Below the pieces are notes generated by a model. That model had not been told where the DNA came from. It ran no database searches and was given only the letters and a program-made list of their open reading frames with translations. From the NCBI RefSeq assembly GCF_002163675.1, contig NZ_CP019334.1, forward strand, positions 630,001 to 694,000: a DNA stretch of 64,000 nucleotides. Direction: 5' to 3'. This stretch comes from Polaribacter sp. SA4-12 (lineage in GTDB: Bacteria; Bacteroidota; Bacteroidia; Flavobacteriales; Flavobacteriaceae). Both the position numbers and the translations under genes were made by a program. Position 1 is the first letter of the stretch; each line of letters begins with the position of its first letter. Below, one piece after another: positions 42,603-50,500 of the stretch.

Positions 42603-42914
42603 TTAATGTTCAAGATCTTTTAAACCCCAAGCATCTAAGCTTCTTAAAATATTTTCTAGAGATTGTCCTCTTTTAGTTAGGGTGTACTCTACTTTTGGAG
42701 GAACAACAGGATACACTTTTCTAGAAATAAGTCCGTCTTTTTCTAACTCTCTAACAGTTTGTGTAAACATTTTGTTAGAAATTCCTGCAATGTGTTTTTG
42801 CAATACTCCAGAACGCAAACCGCCTTCTAATAAATGAAATAAGATTAAAGGTTTCCATTTTGTGCCTATTAAATTCATCGTGTAATTTAACGGGCATACA
42901 TTTTTTTCGATCAA
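42603..42914 (-). CDS. HxlR-family transcriptional regulator
   Basis: A 103-residue winged-helix regulator: CPLNYTMNLIGTKWKPLILF, where the N-terminal Cys is the redox/electrophile-sensing residue of many family members. HLLEGGLRSGVLQKHIAGIS, NKMFTQTVRELEKDGLISRK and PKVEYTLTKRGQSLENILRS complete the fold. It starts with TTG at 42914; no ATG fits upstream. It is divergent from a VOC-family gene and the 121-base gap holds direct repeats TTGGTAACTA/TTGGTAAGTT. I infer that it represses that gene and itself. Confidence 0.9.
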   Translation of the reverse strand: MIEKNVCPLNYTMNLIGTKWKPLILFHLLEGGLRSGVLQKHIAGISNKMFTQTVRELEKDGLISRKVYPVVPPKVEYTLTKRGQSLENILRSLDAWGLKDLEH

Positions 42915-42956
42915 AAGATTAAATTTAAAATATTGATAATCATTATTTTACTCGTT

Positions 42957-42985
42957 TTGGTAACTATACTACTTTTTGGTAAGTT
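42957..42985. promoter_or_regulatory. Direct repeats, probable HxlR operator
   Basis: TTGGTAACTA at 42957-42966 and TTGGTAAGTT at 42976-42985, 19 bases apart, lie between the divergent HxlR and VOC genes. They precede the predicted VOC promoter and fit a dimer of winged-helix regulators on one face of the helix. Confidence 0.5.
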
Positions 42986-43017
42986 ATTGTCTATATGGCA
43001 AATATAGCTTAATTTTG
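42986..43017 (+). promoter_or_regulatory. Predicted promoter of the VOC gene
   Basis: ATTG at 42986-42989, 20 bases, then TAATTTTG at 43010-43017, close to the TTTG-N19-TAnnTTTG pattern. The second operator repeat abuts the -33 box, consistent with repression. Confidence 0.45.
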
Positions 43018-43035
43018 AAGTCTAAATTAAATATC

Positions 43036-43548
43036 ATGACTGAAAATAAAAATTACCCAAAATCATTCTCACATATTGGTCTTACAGTTCCTAATATTAA
43101 AGAAGCTGTAAAATTCTATTCAGAAGTAATGGGTTGGTACATTATTATGGAACCTTCTACTGTTAAAAAAGAAACAGAAACTGCCATTGGTCAAATGTGT
43201 ATTGATGTTTTTGGAAACGATTGGACCGAATTTGAAATTGCGCATTTATCAACTTCAGATGGCGTTGGTATTGAGTTATTCTCTTTCCCGAACGGAATAA
43301 AAGAAGCGCCTGAATTTAATCCTTTTAATACAGGTCTTTTTCACTTTTGCATACAAGATCCAAATATTGAGGAATTGATTGAAAAAATAATTTCTTACGG
43401 AGGAAAACAAAGAATGCCAATTCGTGAATATTACCCAAAAGACAAACCTTTTAAAATGTGTTATGTAGAAGATCCATTCGGAATCGTATTTGAAATTTAC
43501 ACTCATAGTTATGAGCTAACCTATTCTTCTGGCGCTTACACAAAATAA
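43036..43548 (+). CDS. VOC-family (glyoxalase/dioxygenase fold) protein
   Basis: A 170-residue protein. I start it at ATG 43036 (MTENKNYPKSFSHIGLTVPN), because a longer frame would run through the promoter. FSHIGLTVPNIKEAVKFYSE is the first beta-alpha-beta unit, with a metal-ligand His. GVGIELFSFPNG, GLFHFCIQDPNIEELIEKI and CYVEDPFGIVFEIYTHSYE give the second unit, with the terminal Glu ligand. The ligand set H/H/E supports a metal-dependent enzyme (isomerase, lyase or thiol transferase). Regulation by the divergent HxlR suggests a role against a reactive electrophile. Substrate unknown. Confidence 0.85.
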   Translation: MTENKNYPKSFSHIGLTVPNIKEAVKFYSEVMGWYIIMEPSTVKKETETAIGQMCIDVFGNDWTEFEIAHLSTSDGVGIELFSFPNGIKEAPEFNPFNTGLFHFCIQDPNIEELIEKIISYGGKQRMPIREYYPKDKPFKMCYVEDPFGIVFEIYTHSYELTYSSGAYTK

Positions 43549-43567
43549 AAAACAATTAACTTAGCTG

Positions 43568-43598
43568 CTTTACGTTGAATTATTCAACGTAAAGTTTT
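43568..43598. terminator. Perfect 13-bp hairpin after the VOC gene
   Basis: CTTTACGTTGAAT at 43568-43580 and ATTCAACGTAAAG at 43582-43594 are exact inverse repeats, followed by TTTT. It probably terminates the VOC transcript; it lies only 17 bases before the next ATG. Confidence 0.7.
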
Positions 43599-43610
43599 AC
43601 ACCGCTAAGA

Positions 43611-44549
43611 ATGAAATACAACAACATACTTATAATACTACTTTTAACTATTCTGATTTCTTGTAAATCAGAAAAGAAGAACTCAGAACCTAAAGAAATT
43701 ACAAAAGAGGTTTTAACAGAAACAATTGTTACTGATCAATTCGAAATTATAAAATCGACTACAGATTCTAAAGCTGTTTTGGTTTTATTTGGTGGTTTTG
43801 GAGAAAAACCTGCGGATATAAAAAGGGAATTCCAAATTTTAGAAATTGCTAAAAAGAACGAAATCAGTTTGGTTTTAATGAATTATAGCGACAAACTTTG
43901 GTTGGAAGAGAATGACAAAAAAGAACTCGCAACACTTTTACAAAACACTTTAGAGAAACACAACCTAAATAAGAAAGACATTTATATTGGTGGTTTTTCT
44001 AGCGGAGGAATTGTAAGCTTATTAATCAGTGATTATATTACTGGTAAAAAAGAGTTTTATATTGATCCTAAAGGAGTTTTTATTGTAGATTCTCCTATCG
44101 ATTTGTTAGCACTGTATAGAGCTTCTGAAATTAACATAGAAAGAAACTTCTCTGATGTTGCTATTCAAGAAAGTAATTGGATTATTAATCTATTGGACAA
44201 ACAATTAGGAAACCCAAAAGACGGAATTTCAAATTACGAAAAGTATGCAGTATTTACATCAGCATCTAATTACACAGAAAACCTCAGCAATTTAAAAAAC
44301 ACAAAAATTAGATTGTACACGGAGCCTGATGTTAATTGGTGGAAAGTAAATAGAAAGACTAATTTTGAGCAAACAAACGCATACTACATTCAAAAACTAT
44401 CTGAATCTTTAAAAAAACGTGATTTTAAAAACGTTACTTATATTCCTACAGAAAATAAAGGCTACAGAGCAAACGGAAATAGACATCCACATAGTTGGTC
44501 TATTATTGATAAAGAGAATTTAATGAATTGGATTTTGAATAGTAATTAG
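43611..44549 (+). CDS. Alpha/beta-hydrolase-like lipoprotein
   Basis: A 312-residue lipoprotein (MKYNNILIILLLTILISC). Mature residues show an alpha/beta-hydrolase pattern: AVLVLFGGFGEKPADIKREF (oxyanion-hole region), DIYIGGFSSGGIVSLLISD with nucleophile elbow G-F-S-S-G, and GVFIVDSPIDLLALYRASE. A terminal NGNRHPHSWSIIDKENLMNW probably holds the catalytic His. It may be an esterase or peptidase in the periplasm or surface. It stands alone, with a terminator before it and the first hairpin repeat 2 bases after its stop. Confidence 0.75.
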   Translation: MKYNNILIILLLTILISCKSEKKNSEPKEITKEVLTETIVTDQFEIIKSTTDSKAVLVLFGGFGEKPADIKREFQILEIAKKNEISLVLMNYSDKLWLEENDKKELATLLQNTLEKHNLNKKDIYIGGFSSGGIVSLLISDYITGKKEFYIDPKGVFIVDSPIDLLALYRASEINIERNFSDVAIQESNWIINLLDKQLGNPKDGISNYEKYAVFTSASNYTENLSNLKNTKIRLYTEPDVNWWKVNRKTNFEQTNAYYIQKLSESLKKRDFKNVTYIPTENKGYRANGNRHPHSWSIIDKENLMNWILNSN

Positions 44550-44550
44550 T

Positions 44551-44621
44551 TGTCATTATGAATGTGGTACGAATTAAGTAATCTGCATCTTGATAATGAG
44601 ATTGCTTCGTTCCTCGCAATG
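44551..44621. repeat. Hairpin repeat unit C, interrupted by IS110 copy 2
   Basis: TGTCATTATGAATGTGG ... AAGTAATCTGC, GAGATTGCTTCG, TTCCTCGCAATG. Its right arm is cut by the element at ATG (44619-44621) and continues as ATGACA at 45869-45874. Confidence 0.8.
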
Positions 44622-44661
44622 ATCTGTGTTAAAAAACTATTATTTATTGTTAAAATTTCTT

Positions 44662-45633
44662 TTATTTCAGAAAATATAAGTTTTGATGATTTTCATTGTA
44701 AATTTGTTTGTTAGTCGCAATAGAAAAAATTTGCTTTATTAATTTATTAGCTATTGCAATTTTAATTACTCTCTCGGGTTTTCCTTTTTCTTTAAGTCGT
44801 TCATACATTTCGATACAATTTTTATTTACTCTTTTTGCAGACCAACTACATAAATACAAAAGTTTTCTAATTTGAGGTTTGCCCATTTTACAAATATGTC
44901 CTTTACCTTTTACACTTGTTCCTGATTGATATAGCCTTGGACTAAATCCTACAAAAGCTGTCAGTTGTTTATAGTTATCAAATTTTGTGAAATTATCTGT
45001 AATAACACTCATCATAATAGCCGTTTTTAGCCCGATTCCTGGTATCGTTTTTATTCTTTCAACCGTGTCTTTATAAGCTAATCTTCCTATTTGCTCTATC
45101 TTTTTTTCAAACTTATCAATACGTCTTATTAATAATATTAGTACTTGTTTTAATTCTTTTCTAAGATCCGAACTCAACAAACCTGTTGCTTCAAAGGATT
45201 CTAATTGTCTTTTTGTTTGATGTTTTTGTTTTTTTAGTAATTCTAAAGCTGTGTAAAGTTGTTTAATTTCTATACTAGGTTTACTCTCTGGACACCATCT
45301 TTTTAACTCATATTGAGCACCATATTCGGCAATTGTCTTTGCGTCTTTTTTATCTGTTTTTGCTCTATATAATCTTGTTTGACTATATCTTCTAATTATC
45401 AAAGGATTTAATACACATACATTAAAACTAGATGCATGTAAAAAAGTTGCTAACTGAACATAATAAGGACCACTAGCCTCCATTACAATCCAGTCTGATG
45501 CACTAATCAATTTAATAAATTGCTCAAAACCTGTATTTTGATTCTTAAAAATTTTGTGAATCCATTTATCTTTTTCTAAATAAGAAACATCAAAGGTTTG
45601 CTTACTAATATCAATTCCTATAATTTTACTCAT
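44662..45633 (-). CDS. IS110-family transposase, copy 2
   Basis: A 323-residue recombinase identical in amino-acid sequence to copies 1 and 3. The RuvC-like residues D8, E52, D94 and D97 and the SGTSVKGKG motif are intact. It starts at the ATG complementary to 45631-45633 (MSKIIGIDIS), for the same reason as copy 1: the upstream in-frame TTG lies in the bridge-RNA donor loop. Its orientation on the minus strand follows the orientation of the target arm in the hairpin unit. Confidence 0.95.
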   Translation of the reverse strand: MSKIIGIDISKQTFDVSYLEKDKWIHKIFKNQNTGFEQFIKLISASDWIVMEASGPYYVQLATFLHASSFNVCVLNPLIIRRYSQTRLYRAKTDKKDAKTIAEYGAQYELKRWCPESKPSIEIKQLYTALELLKKQKHQTKRQLESFEATGLLSSDLRKELKQVLILLIRRIDKFEKKIEQIGRLAYKDTVERIKTIPGIGLKTAIMMSVITDNFTKFDNYKQLTAFVGFSPRLYQSGTSVKGKGHICKMGKPQIRKLLYLCSWSAKRVNKNCIEMYERLKEKGKPERVIKIAIANKLIKQIFSIATNKQIYNENHQNLYFLK

Positions 45634-45652
45634 ATCAAATGTTTTTATAGAA

Positions 45653-45808
45653 AAATTACTACATTTACTTATCAATCCTAAATACAGACTTGATGGTCTA
45701 ATGATCTGTTCAAGTTTATGTAGTAAGGGGTAAAGTGATTAGCATTGCGAACGGTCTTTAATGACAAATGACGGACTATAATCTTTTCCTTTACCCTTAC
45801 TTTTCTTG
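45653..45808 (-). ncRNA. Predicted IS110 bridge RNA (copy 2)
   Basis: Same two guide loops as copy 1 on the minus strand. Target guides TTTGTCATT and CGCAATG, donor guides ACAGATCAT and AGGAT, and both closing stems are unchanged. Confidence 0.78.
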
Positions 45809-45881
45809 TTAAATATTAAATCTAATTTAAGCTTTTTAAAAACAGATCCTTATTTTTACAAACATAGGATGACAAAAGTAC

Positions 45882-45959
45882 TGTCATTACGAGGACGATA
45901 GGACGAAGTAATCTGTTTATTTTGAGTTACAATTATGTGATTTCCGTTCCTCGCAATGA
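45882..45959. repeat. Hairpin repeat unit D
   Basis: TGTCATTACGAGGACGATAG ... GAAGTAATCTGTTTATTTTG ... CCGTTCCTCGCAATGA. Its right arm has decayed (GTGATTTCCG in place of GAGATTGCTTCG). It lies directly downstream of the GIY-YIG gene stop. Confidence 0.8.
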
Positions 45960-45962
45960 TAA

Positions 45963-46259
45963 TTAGAACTGAAATAACCAACCTTCAGACAAATCATTCC
46001 AATTAGGATTTTCTAAATTTACTATATCATTTTTACGTTTTCTACTTCCAGCTTTTAATTGTTTCTCTCTTGCTATGGCTGAACTTATATCATCATATTC
46101 TTCAAAATACAATAATTTATCACAATTGTAATTTGCCGTAAAACCTTTATATTCTTTCGTTTTATGCTGATAAATTCTTTTTAATAAATTACTAGTGACT
46201 CCAATATATAGAACAGCATTATTTTTATTGGTTAAAAAGTAAATGTGGTATTTTTTCAT
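45963..46259 (-). CDS. GIY-YIG endonuclease, single-domain (UPF0213/YhbQ-like)
   Basis: A 98-residue nuclease with the complete small GIY-YIG fold: HIYFLTNKNNAVLYIGVTSN (the two diagnostic strands, as IYF and YIG), the catalytic Arg in LLKRIYQHK, the conserved Tyr/Phe region CDKLLYFEEYDDISSAIARE, and the C-terminal KQLKAGSRKRKNDIV, with Glu in AIAREKQLK as metal ligand. It ends NPNWNDLSEGW. Proteins of this size cut DNA or process branched DNA, but cellular roles are unclear. It sits exactly between hairpin units D and E of a tandem array, with no room for other genes, which suggests that the repeats and the nuclease are linked. Confidence 0.9.
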   Translation of the reverse strand: MKKYHIYFLTNKNNAVLYIGVTSNLLKRIYQHKTKEYKGFTANYNCDKLLYFEEYDDISSAIAREKQLKAGSRKRKNDIVNLENPNWNDLSEGWLFQF

Positions 46260-46589
46260 ACTTTTTTCTCTCTAAAGATAAATGATTTTGTCATTATGAG
46301 GAAATAGGACGAAGTAATCTGTTTATATTGAGTTACAAATTAAGAGATTGCTTCGTTCCTCGCAATGACAAACGTACTGTCATTACGAGGACGATAGGAC
46401 GAAGTAATCTGCTTGTTTTGAGTTACATATTATGAGATTGCTTCGTAACCTCGCAATGACAAATGTGCTGTCATTACGAGGACGATAGGACGAAGTAATC
46501 TGTTTGTTTTGAGTTACTAATTAAGAGATTGCTTCGTAACCTCGCAATGATCTGTGTTAAAAAACTATTATTTATTGTTAAAATTTCTT

Positions 46590-47561
46590 TTATTTCAGAA
46601 AATATAAGTTTTGATGATTTTCATTGTAAATTTGTTTGTTAGTCGCAATAGAAAAAATTTGCTTTATTAATTTATTAGCTATTGCAATTTTAATTACTCT
46701 CTCGGGTTTTCCTTTTTCTTTAAGTCGTTCATACATTTCGATACAATTTTTATTTACTCTTTTTGCAGACCAACTACATAAATACAAAAGTTTTCTAATT
46801 TGAGGTTTGCCCATTTTACAAATATGTCCTTTACCTTTTACACTTGTTCCTGATTGATATAGCCTTGGACTAAATCCTACAAAAGCAGTCAGTTGTTTAT
46901 AGTTATCAAATTTTGTGAAATTATCTGTAATAACACTCATCATAATAGCCGTTTTTAGCCCGATTCCTGGTATCGTTTTTATTCTTTCAACCGTGTCTTT
47001 ATAAGCTAATCTTCCTATTTGCTCTATCTTTTTTTCAAACTTATCAATACGTCTTATTAATAATATTAGTACTTGTTTTAATTCTTTTCTAAGATCCGAA
47101 CTCAACAAACCTGTTGCTTCAAAGGATTCTAATTGTCTTTTTGTTTGATGTTTTTGTTTTTTTAGTAATTCTAAAGCTGTGTAAAGTTGTTTAATTTCTA
47201 TACTAGGTTTACTCTCTGGACACCATCTTTTTAACTCATATTGAGCACCATATTCGGCAATTGTCTTTGCGTCTTTTTTATCTGTTTTTGCTCTATATAA
47301 TCTTGTTTGACTATATCTTCTAATTATCAAAGGATTTAATACACATACATTAAAACTAGATGCATGTAAAAAAGTTGCTAACTGAACATAATAAGGACCA
47401 CTAGCCTCCATTACAATCCAGTCTGATGCACTAATCAATTTAATAAATTGCTCAAAACCTGTATTTTGATTCTTAAAAATTTTGTGAATCCATTTATCTT
47501 TTTCTAAATAAGAAACATCAAAGGTTTGCTTACTAATATCAATTCCTATAATTTTACTCAT
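46590..47561 (-). CDS. IS110-family transposase, copy 3
   Basis: A 323-residue protein identical to copies 1 and 2. At nucleotide level one silent change stands out (GCAGTCAG against GCTGTCAG in the other two, minus-strand reading of the codon for Ala in QLTAFVGF). Start ATG is complementary to 47559-47561. Catalytic residues D8, E52, D94, D97 and the Ser of SGTS are present. Confidence 0.95.
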   Translation of the reverse strand: MSKIIGIDISKQTFDVSYLEKDKWIHKIFKNQNTGFEQFIKLISASDWIVMEASGPYYVQLATFLHASSFNVCVLNPLIIRRYSQTRLYRAKTDKKDAKTIAEYGAQYELKRWCPESKPSIEIKQLYTALELLKKQKHQTKRQLESFEATGLLSSDLRKELKQVLILLIRRIDKFEKKIEQIGRLAYKDTVERIKTIPGIGLKTAIMMSVITDNFTKFDNYKQLTAFVGFSPRLYQSGTSVKGKGHICKMGKPQIRKLLYLCSWSAKRVNKNCIEMYERLKEKGKPERVIKIAIANKLIKQIFSIATNKQIYNENHQNLYFLK

Positions 47562-47580
47562 ATCAAATGTTTTTATAGAA

Positions 47581-47736
47581 AAATTACTACATTTACTTAT
47601 CAATCCTAAATACAGACTTGATGGTCTAATGATCTGTTCAAGTTTATGTAGTAAGGGGTAAAGTGATTAGCATTGCGAACGGTCTTTAATGACAAATGAC
47701 GGACTATAATCTTTTCCTTTATCCTTACTTTTCTTG
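47581..47736 (-). ncRNA. Predicted IS110 bridge RNA (copy 3)
   Basis: Guide words are the same as in copies 1 and 2. One base in the 5' arm of the target-loop stem differs (AAGGATAAAG against AAGGGTAAAG), which removes a G-C pair or shifts the bulge. Confidence 0.75.
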
Positions 47737-48290
47737 TTAAATATTAAATCTAATTTAAGCTTTTTAAAAACAGATCCTTATTTTTACAAACATAGGATGA
47801 CAAAAGTACTGTCATTACGAGAACGATAGGACAAAGTAATCTGTTTGTTTTGAGGTACATATTAAGAGATTGCTTCGTTCCTCGCAATGACAAATGCACT
47901 GTCATTACGAGGACGATAGGACGAAGTAATCTGTTTGTTTAAAGTTACAAATTATGAGATTGGTTCGTAACCTCGCAATGACAAATGCACTGTCATTACG
48001 AGGACGTTAGGACAAAGTAATCTGTTTGTTTTGAGTTTACAATTAAGAGATTGCTTCGTTCCTCGCAATGACAAATGCACTGTCATTACGAGGACGGTAG
48101 GACGAAGTAATCTGTTTGTTTTGAGTTACATATTATGAGATTACTTCGTTCCTCGCAATGACAAATGTGCTGTCATTACGAGGACGATAGGACGAAGTAA
48201 TCTGTTTGTTTTGAGTTACACATTATGAGATTGCTTCGTAACCTCGCAATGACATAAAATATTAATTAGTTCCTAGGCAAGAAAATAAAG

Positions 48291-48380
48291 CTAGCAAACA
48301 AGTCTAGCCCAGATTGAAACGGCATCCTTTTTTTGTTTTTCACAAAAAAAGATATAGTGGAAAGCTGGAAATAGCTTCAA
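48291..48380. ncRNA. Candidate structured RNA motif, copy 2
   Basis: It contains CAAACAAG, TAGCCCAGATTGAAACGG, a perfect CTTTTTTTG/CAAAAAAAG inner hairpin, AGTGGAAAGCTGG and AAATAGCTTCAAATAA. CCAG (48309-48312) pairs with CTGG (48365-48368); copy 1 at 33851-33950 has CCTG/CAGG at the same place. It lies 16 bases beyond the stop of the minus-strand radical SAM gene, as copy 1 lies just beyond the CPXCG stop, so a 3' UTR role is possible. Confidence 0.6.
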
Positions 48381-48395
48381 ATAAAAAAAACTAAA

Positions 48396-50255
48396 CTACT
48401 CTTTCAAACATTTTTCAATCATATTACTTTCTAAAGTTATTCTTGGAACTTTAAAATTGAAATATTCGTGAATCGGAATTTCAAATCCTTTGTGATTTAA
48501 GTACTTATTTAAAGCCAAATTTAATCCTTCGCTGTATAAATGGTGCTCTGCTCCTGTTGGATCTTCGTGATACAAATCGTTTTCTGCAAATCCTTTAAAT
48601 TCTGGACCCGTAATTTTAATCTGAAATTCATCGGGATTTTTACCTACAGGACTATGACTTGTACACGCAAATTGATGCCAAAAAGCAGACTGAATACAAT
48701 TGTTCTGAAACAACTGACGTACAACTTCTAAAGAATCGATGGTTTCTTGCGCTGTTTCTGTTGGGAAACCAAACATTAAATACGCGTGCGTCATAATATT
48801 TTGGTCAGCAAAAGCTTTGGTAACTCTCGCAACCTGACCAATATCAACACCTTTTTTCATTTTACTCAATAATCTGTCAGACGCAACTTCTAAACCTCCT
48901 GTAACTGCAATACAACCAGATTTTGATAATAAGGCACACAATTCTGCATTAAAGGTTTTTTCGAAACGAATGTTTGTCCACCAAGTAATGTACACTTTAC
49001 GTTCCATCAACTTGTTTGCCAATGCTCTTAACATTTTAGGTGGCGCAGCTTCATCTACAAAATGAAAACCTGTAATACCGGTTTCTGATATTATTTGTTC
49101 AATTTTATCAACCAAATCATCTGCAGTGGTGTTTTGGTAATTGCTGATATAATCTAGATTTACATCACAAAAAGTACATTTTTTCCAATAACAACCGTGA
49201 GAAATGGTGAGTTTATTCCATTTTCCGTCAGACCACATTCTGTGCATCGGATTCATTACATCTAAAAAAGACAAATACTTTGCTGTTGGCAAACCAATAT
49301 AACTTGGCGCCGGTAAGTTTTTATGATGAAAAATGGTGTTGGGTATTTTATTTGCATACACAACCTCGTTGTTTCTACAGATATATGTTCTTTCTAGTTG
49401 CTCCTCGCCTATTTTACCGTCTAAAAATTCGGTAATTCTAAGCAACGGACCTTCGCCATCATCTAGCGTTATGAAATCTACAAAATCGAAAATTCGAACA
49501 TCAGACAAACGTCTTAATTCTGTATTGCAATAACCACCACCCATTCCTATTTTAATGGTAGGATAATTTTGTTTTATAAACTGTGCACATCGCAAAGCGG
49601 AAAATAAATTACCAGGAAAAGGAACTGTAAAACAGATTAAATCGTACTCGTTTTCTTGTAATTCTTGGTCTAACAAATACAACATTTCATCTTCTACCAA
49701 GGTAGTTTCGAACTGTAAACATTCGTCTAACTCATCGAAACTAGAGGCTGCTCTAGCAATTTGTTCTGCATAGCGTGTAAACGAGAAAAACTCATCTACA
49801 TTGGCGTTTATAAAATCGCCCAATTCTTCTACAAACAAGGTTGCAATGTGTTTTGCTTTGTCTAAGATTCCTAACAACCCAAATTCGGTACTTAAATCTT
49901 TGTCTAATTTTATACGTCTGTGTCCGTGTGGTAAATAATCTTTATGTACAATTTGATACGCTGCCGTAACTTCTTGTACACGCAAATAATTCATTACAGA
50001 ATCTACTTTATTAATGTAGTCTTCCTTTTGTTGATACACCAACGCATACTCTTTATTACCAAGCATTTCTGCTTGTTTAAAAATAGCATCTATAAATTCT
50101 TTGGTAAAAACCGCCGTAAACAACTCGATACTTAAATCTATTTGAGTTGTTGGTACATTTTTAGAATCTAAGAAACCTTTAATGTACGCAGTTGCAGGAT
50201 ACGCAGTATTTAACTGAGTAAAAGGTGGAGTTATTAAAAGCGTGTTTACAGACAT
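48396..50255 (-). CDS. B12-binding-domain radical SAM protein
   Basis: A 619-residue protein. Residues ~1-280 hold a cobalamin-binding-like Rossmann region (LLITPPFTQLNTAYPATAYI, YDLICFTVPFPGNLFSALRC, PTIKIGMGGGYCNTELRRL, FVDFITLDDGEGPLL). The radical SAM core follows: SHGCYWKKCTFCDVNLDYIS with Cys355, 360 and 363 binding the 4Fe-4S cluster (the CxxxxCxxC spacing seen in this subgroup), then ITGFHFVDEAAPPKMLRALA and AYLMFGFPTETAQETIDSLE. Substrate unknown; relatives act on RNA, hopanoids or peptides. It is transcribed toward the repeat array and appears monocistronic. Confidence 0.9.
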   Translation of the reverse strand: MSVNTLLITPPFTQLNTAYPATAYIKGFLDSKNVPTTQIDLSIELFTAVFTKEFIDAIFKQAEMLGNKEYALVYQQKEDYINKVDSVMNYLRVQEVTAAYQIVHKDYLPHGHRRIKLDKDLSTEFGLLGILDKAKHIATLFVEELGDFINANVDEFFSFTRYAEQIARAASSFDELDECLQFETTLVEDEMLYLLDQELQENEYDLICFTVPFPGNLFSALRCAQFIKQNYPTIKIGMGGGYCNTELRRLSDVRIFDFVDFITLDDGEGPLLRITEFLDGKIGEEQLERTYICRNNEVVYANKIPNTIFHHKNLPAPSYIGLPTAKYLSFLDVMNPMHRMWSDGKWNKLTISHGCYWKKCTFCDVNLDYISNYQNTTADDLVDKIEQIISETGITGFHFVDEAAPPKMLRALANKLMERKVYITWWTNIRFEKTFNAELCALLSKSGCIAVTGGLEVASDRLLSKMKKGVDIGQVARVTKAFADQNIMTHAYLMFGFPTETAQETIDSLEVVRQLFQNNCIQSAFWHQFACTSHSPVGKNPDEFQIKITGPEFKGFAENDLYHEDPTGAEHHLYSEGLNLALNKYLNHKGFEIPIHEYFNFKVPRITLESNMIEKCLKE

Positions 50256-50500
50256 AAATTTTACGTAAAGTGCAAAGATACTATCTCATTTAGGATTACA
50301 GTTAAAAACTTTGGTTGGTTTTTGTTGATGGGGTTTTGAAAGGTGATTTTTTGGTTGATAAGTTGGTTGATAAGGAATGGTTGTGTTTGTGATTTAGTGA
50401 TTTAAAAACTTTAACTTCGTTGACTTGCTATATAAATCTATTGAAACGATGTCATATCAATATCGAGTTAGACACAATTAATTATGAGAAAAATCCAACT

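Larger units (their letters stand above)
44622..45868 (-). mobile_element. IS110-family element, copy 2 (1247 bp)
   Basis: Same length and ends as copy 1 on the opposite strand. The right end AACACAGAT lies at 44622 side and the left end CCTATG at 45868, each flanked by CAT (read on the minus strand). It is inserted in the right arm of hairpin unit C at TGTCAT/CATTGCGAGG. It differs from copy 1 at very few positions. Confidence 0.93.
46550..47796 (-). mobile_element. IS110-family element, copy 3 (1247 bp)
   Basis: Ends and length are as in copies 1 and 2, on the minus strand, with CAT flanks at 46547-46549 and 47797-47799. It is inserted in the right arm of hairpin unit G at the same base as copy 2 in unit C. 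It differs from copy 2 by a silent change in the transposase gene and one base in the bridge-RNA stem region. Confidence 0.93.
46289..48254. repeat. Tandem array of eight hairpin repeats (units E-L)
   Basis: Unit starts: E 46289, F 46378, G 46469, H 47810, I 47900, J 47991, K 48081, L 48171. Without the IS110 in unit G the spacing is 89-91 bases. Each unit has a left arm TGTCATTACGAGGACGATAG plus GACGAAGTAATCTG, a loop TTTGTTTTGAGTTACA, and a right arm GAGATTGCTTCG plus TTCCTCGCAATGACA. Units are joined by 7-8 base spacers such as AATGCAC or AATGTGC. The arms pair with bulges (GATAG). Confidence 0.92.

Noticed and set aside
46289..48254. Regular ~90 bp repeats as a CRISPR array
   Set aside because: The repeated unit is 83 bp and forms a hairpin over its whole length; spacers are only 7-8 bases and nearly the same. 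No cas genes are present.
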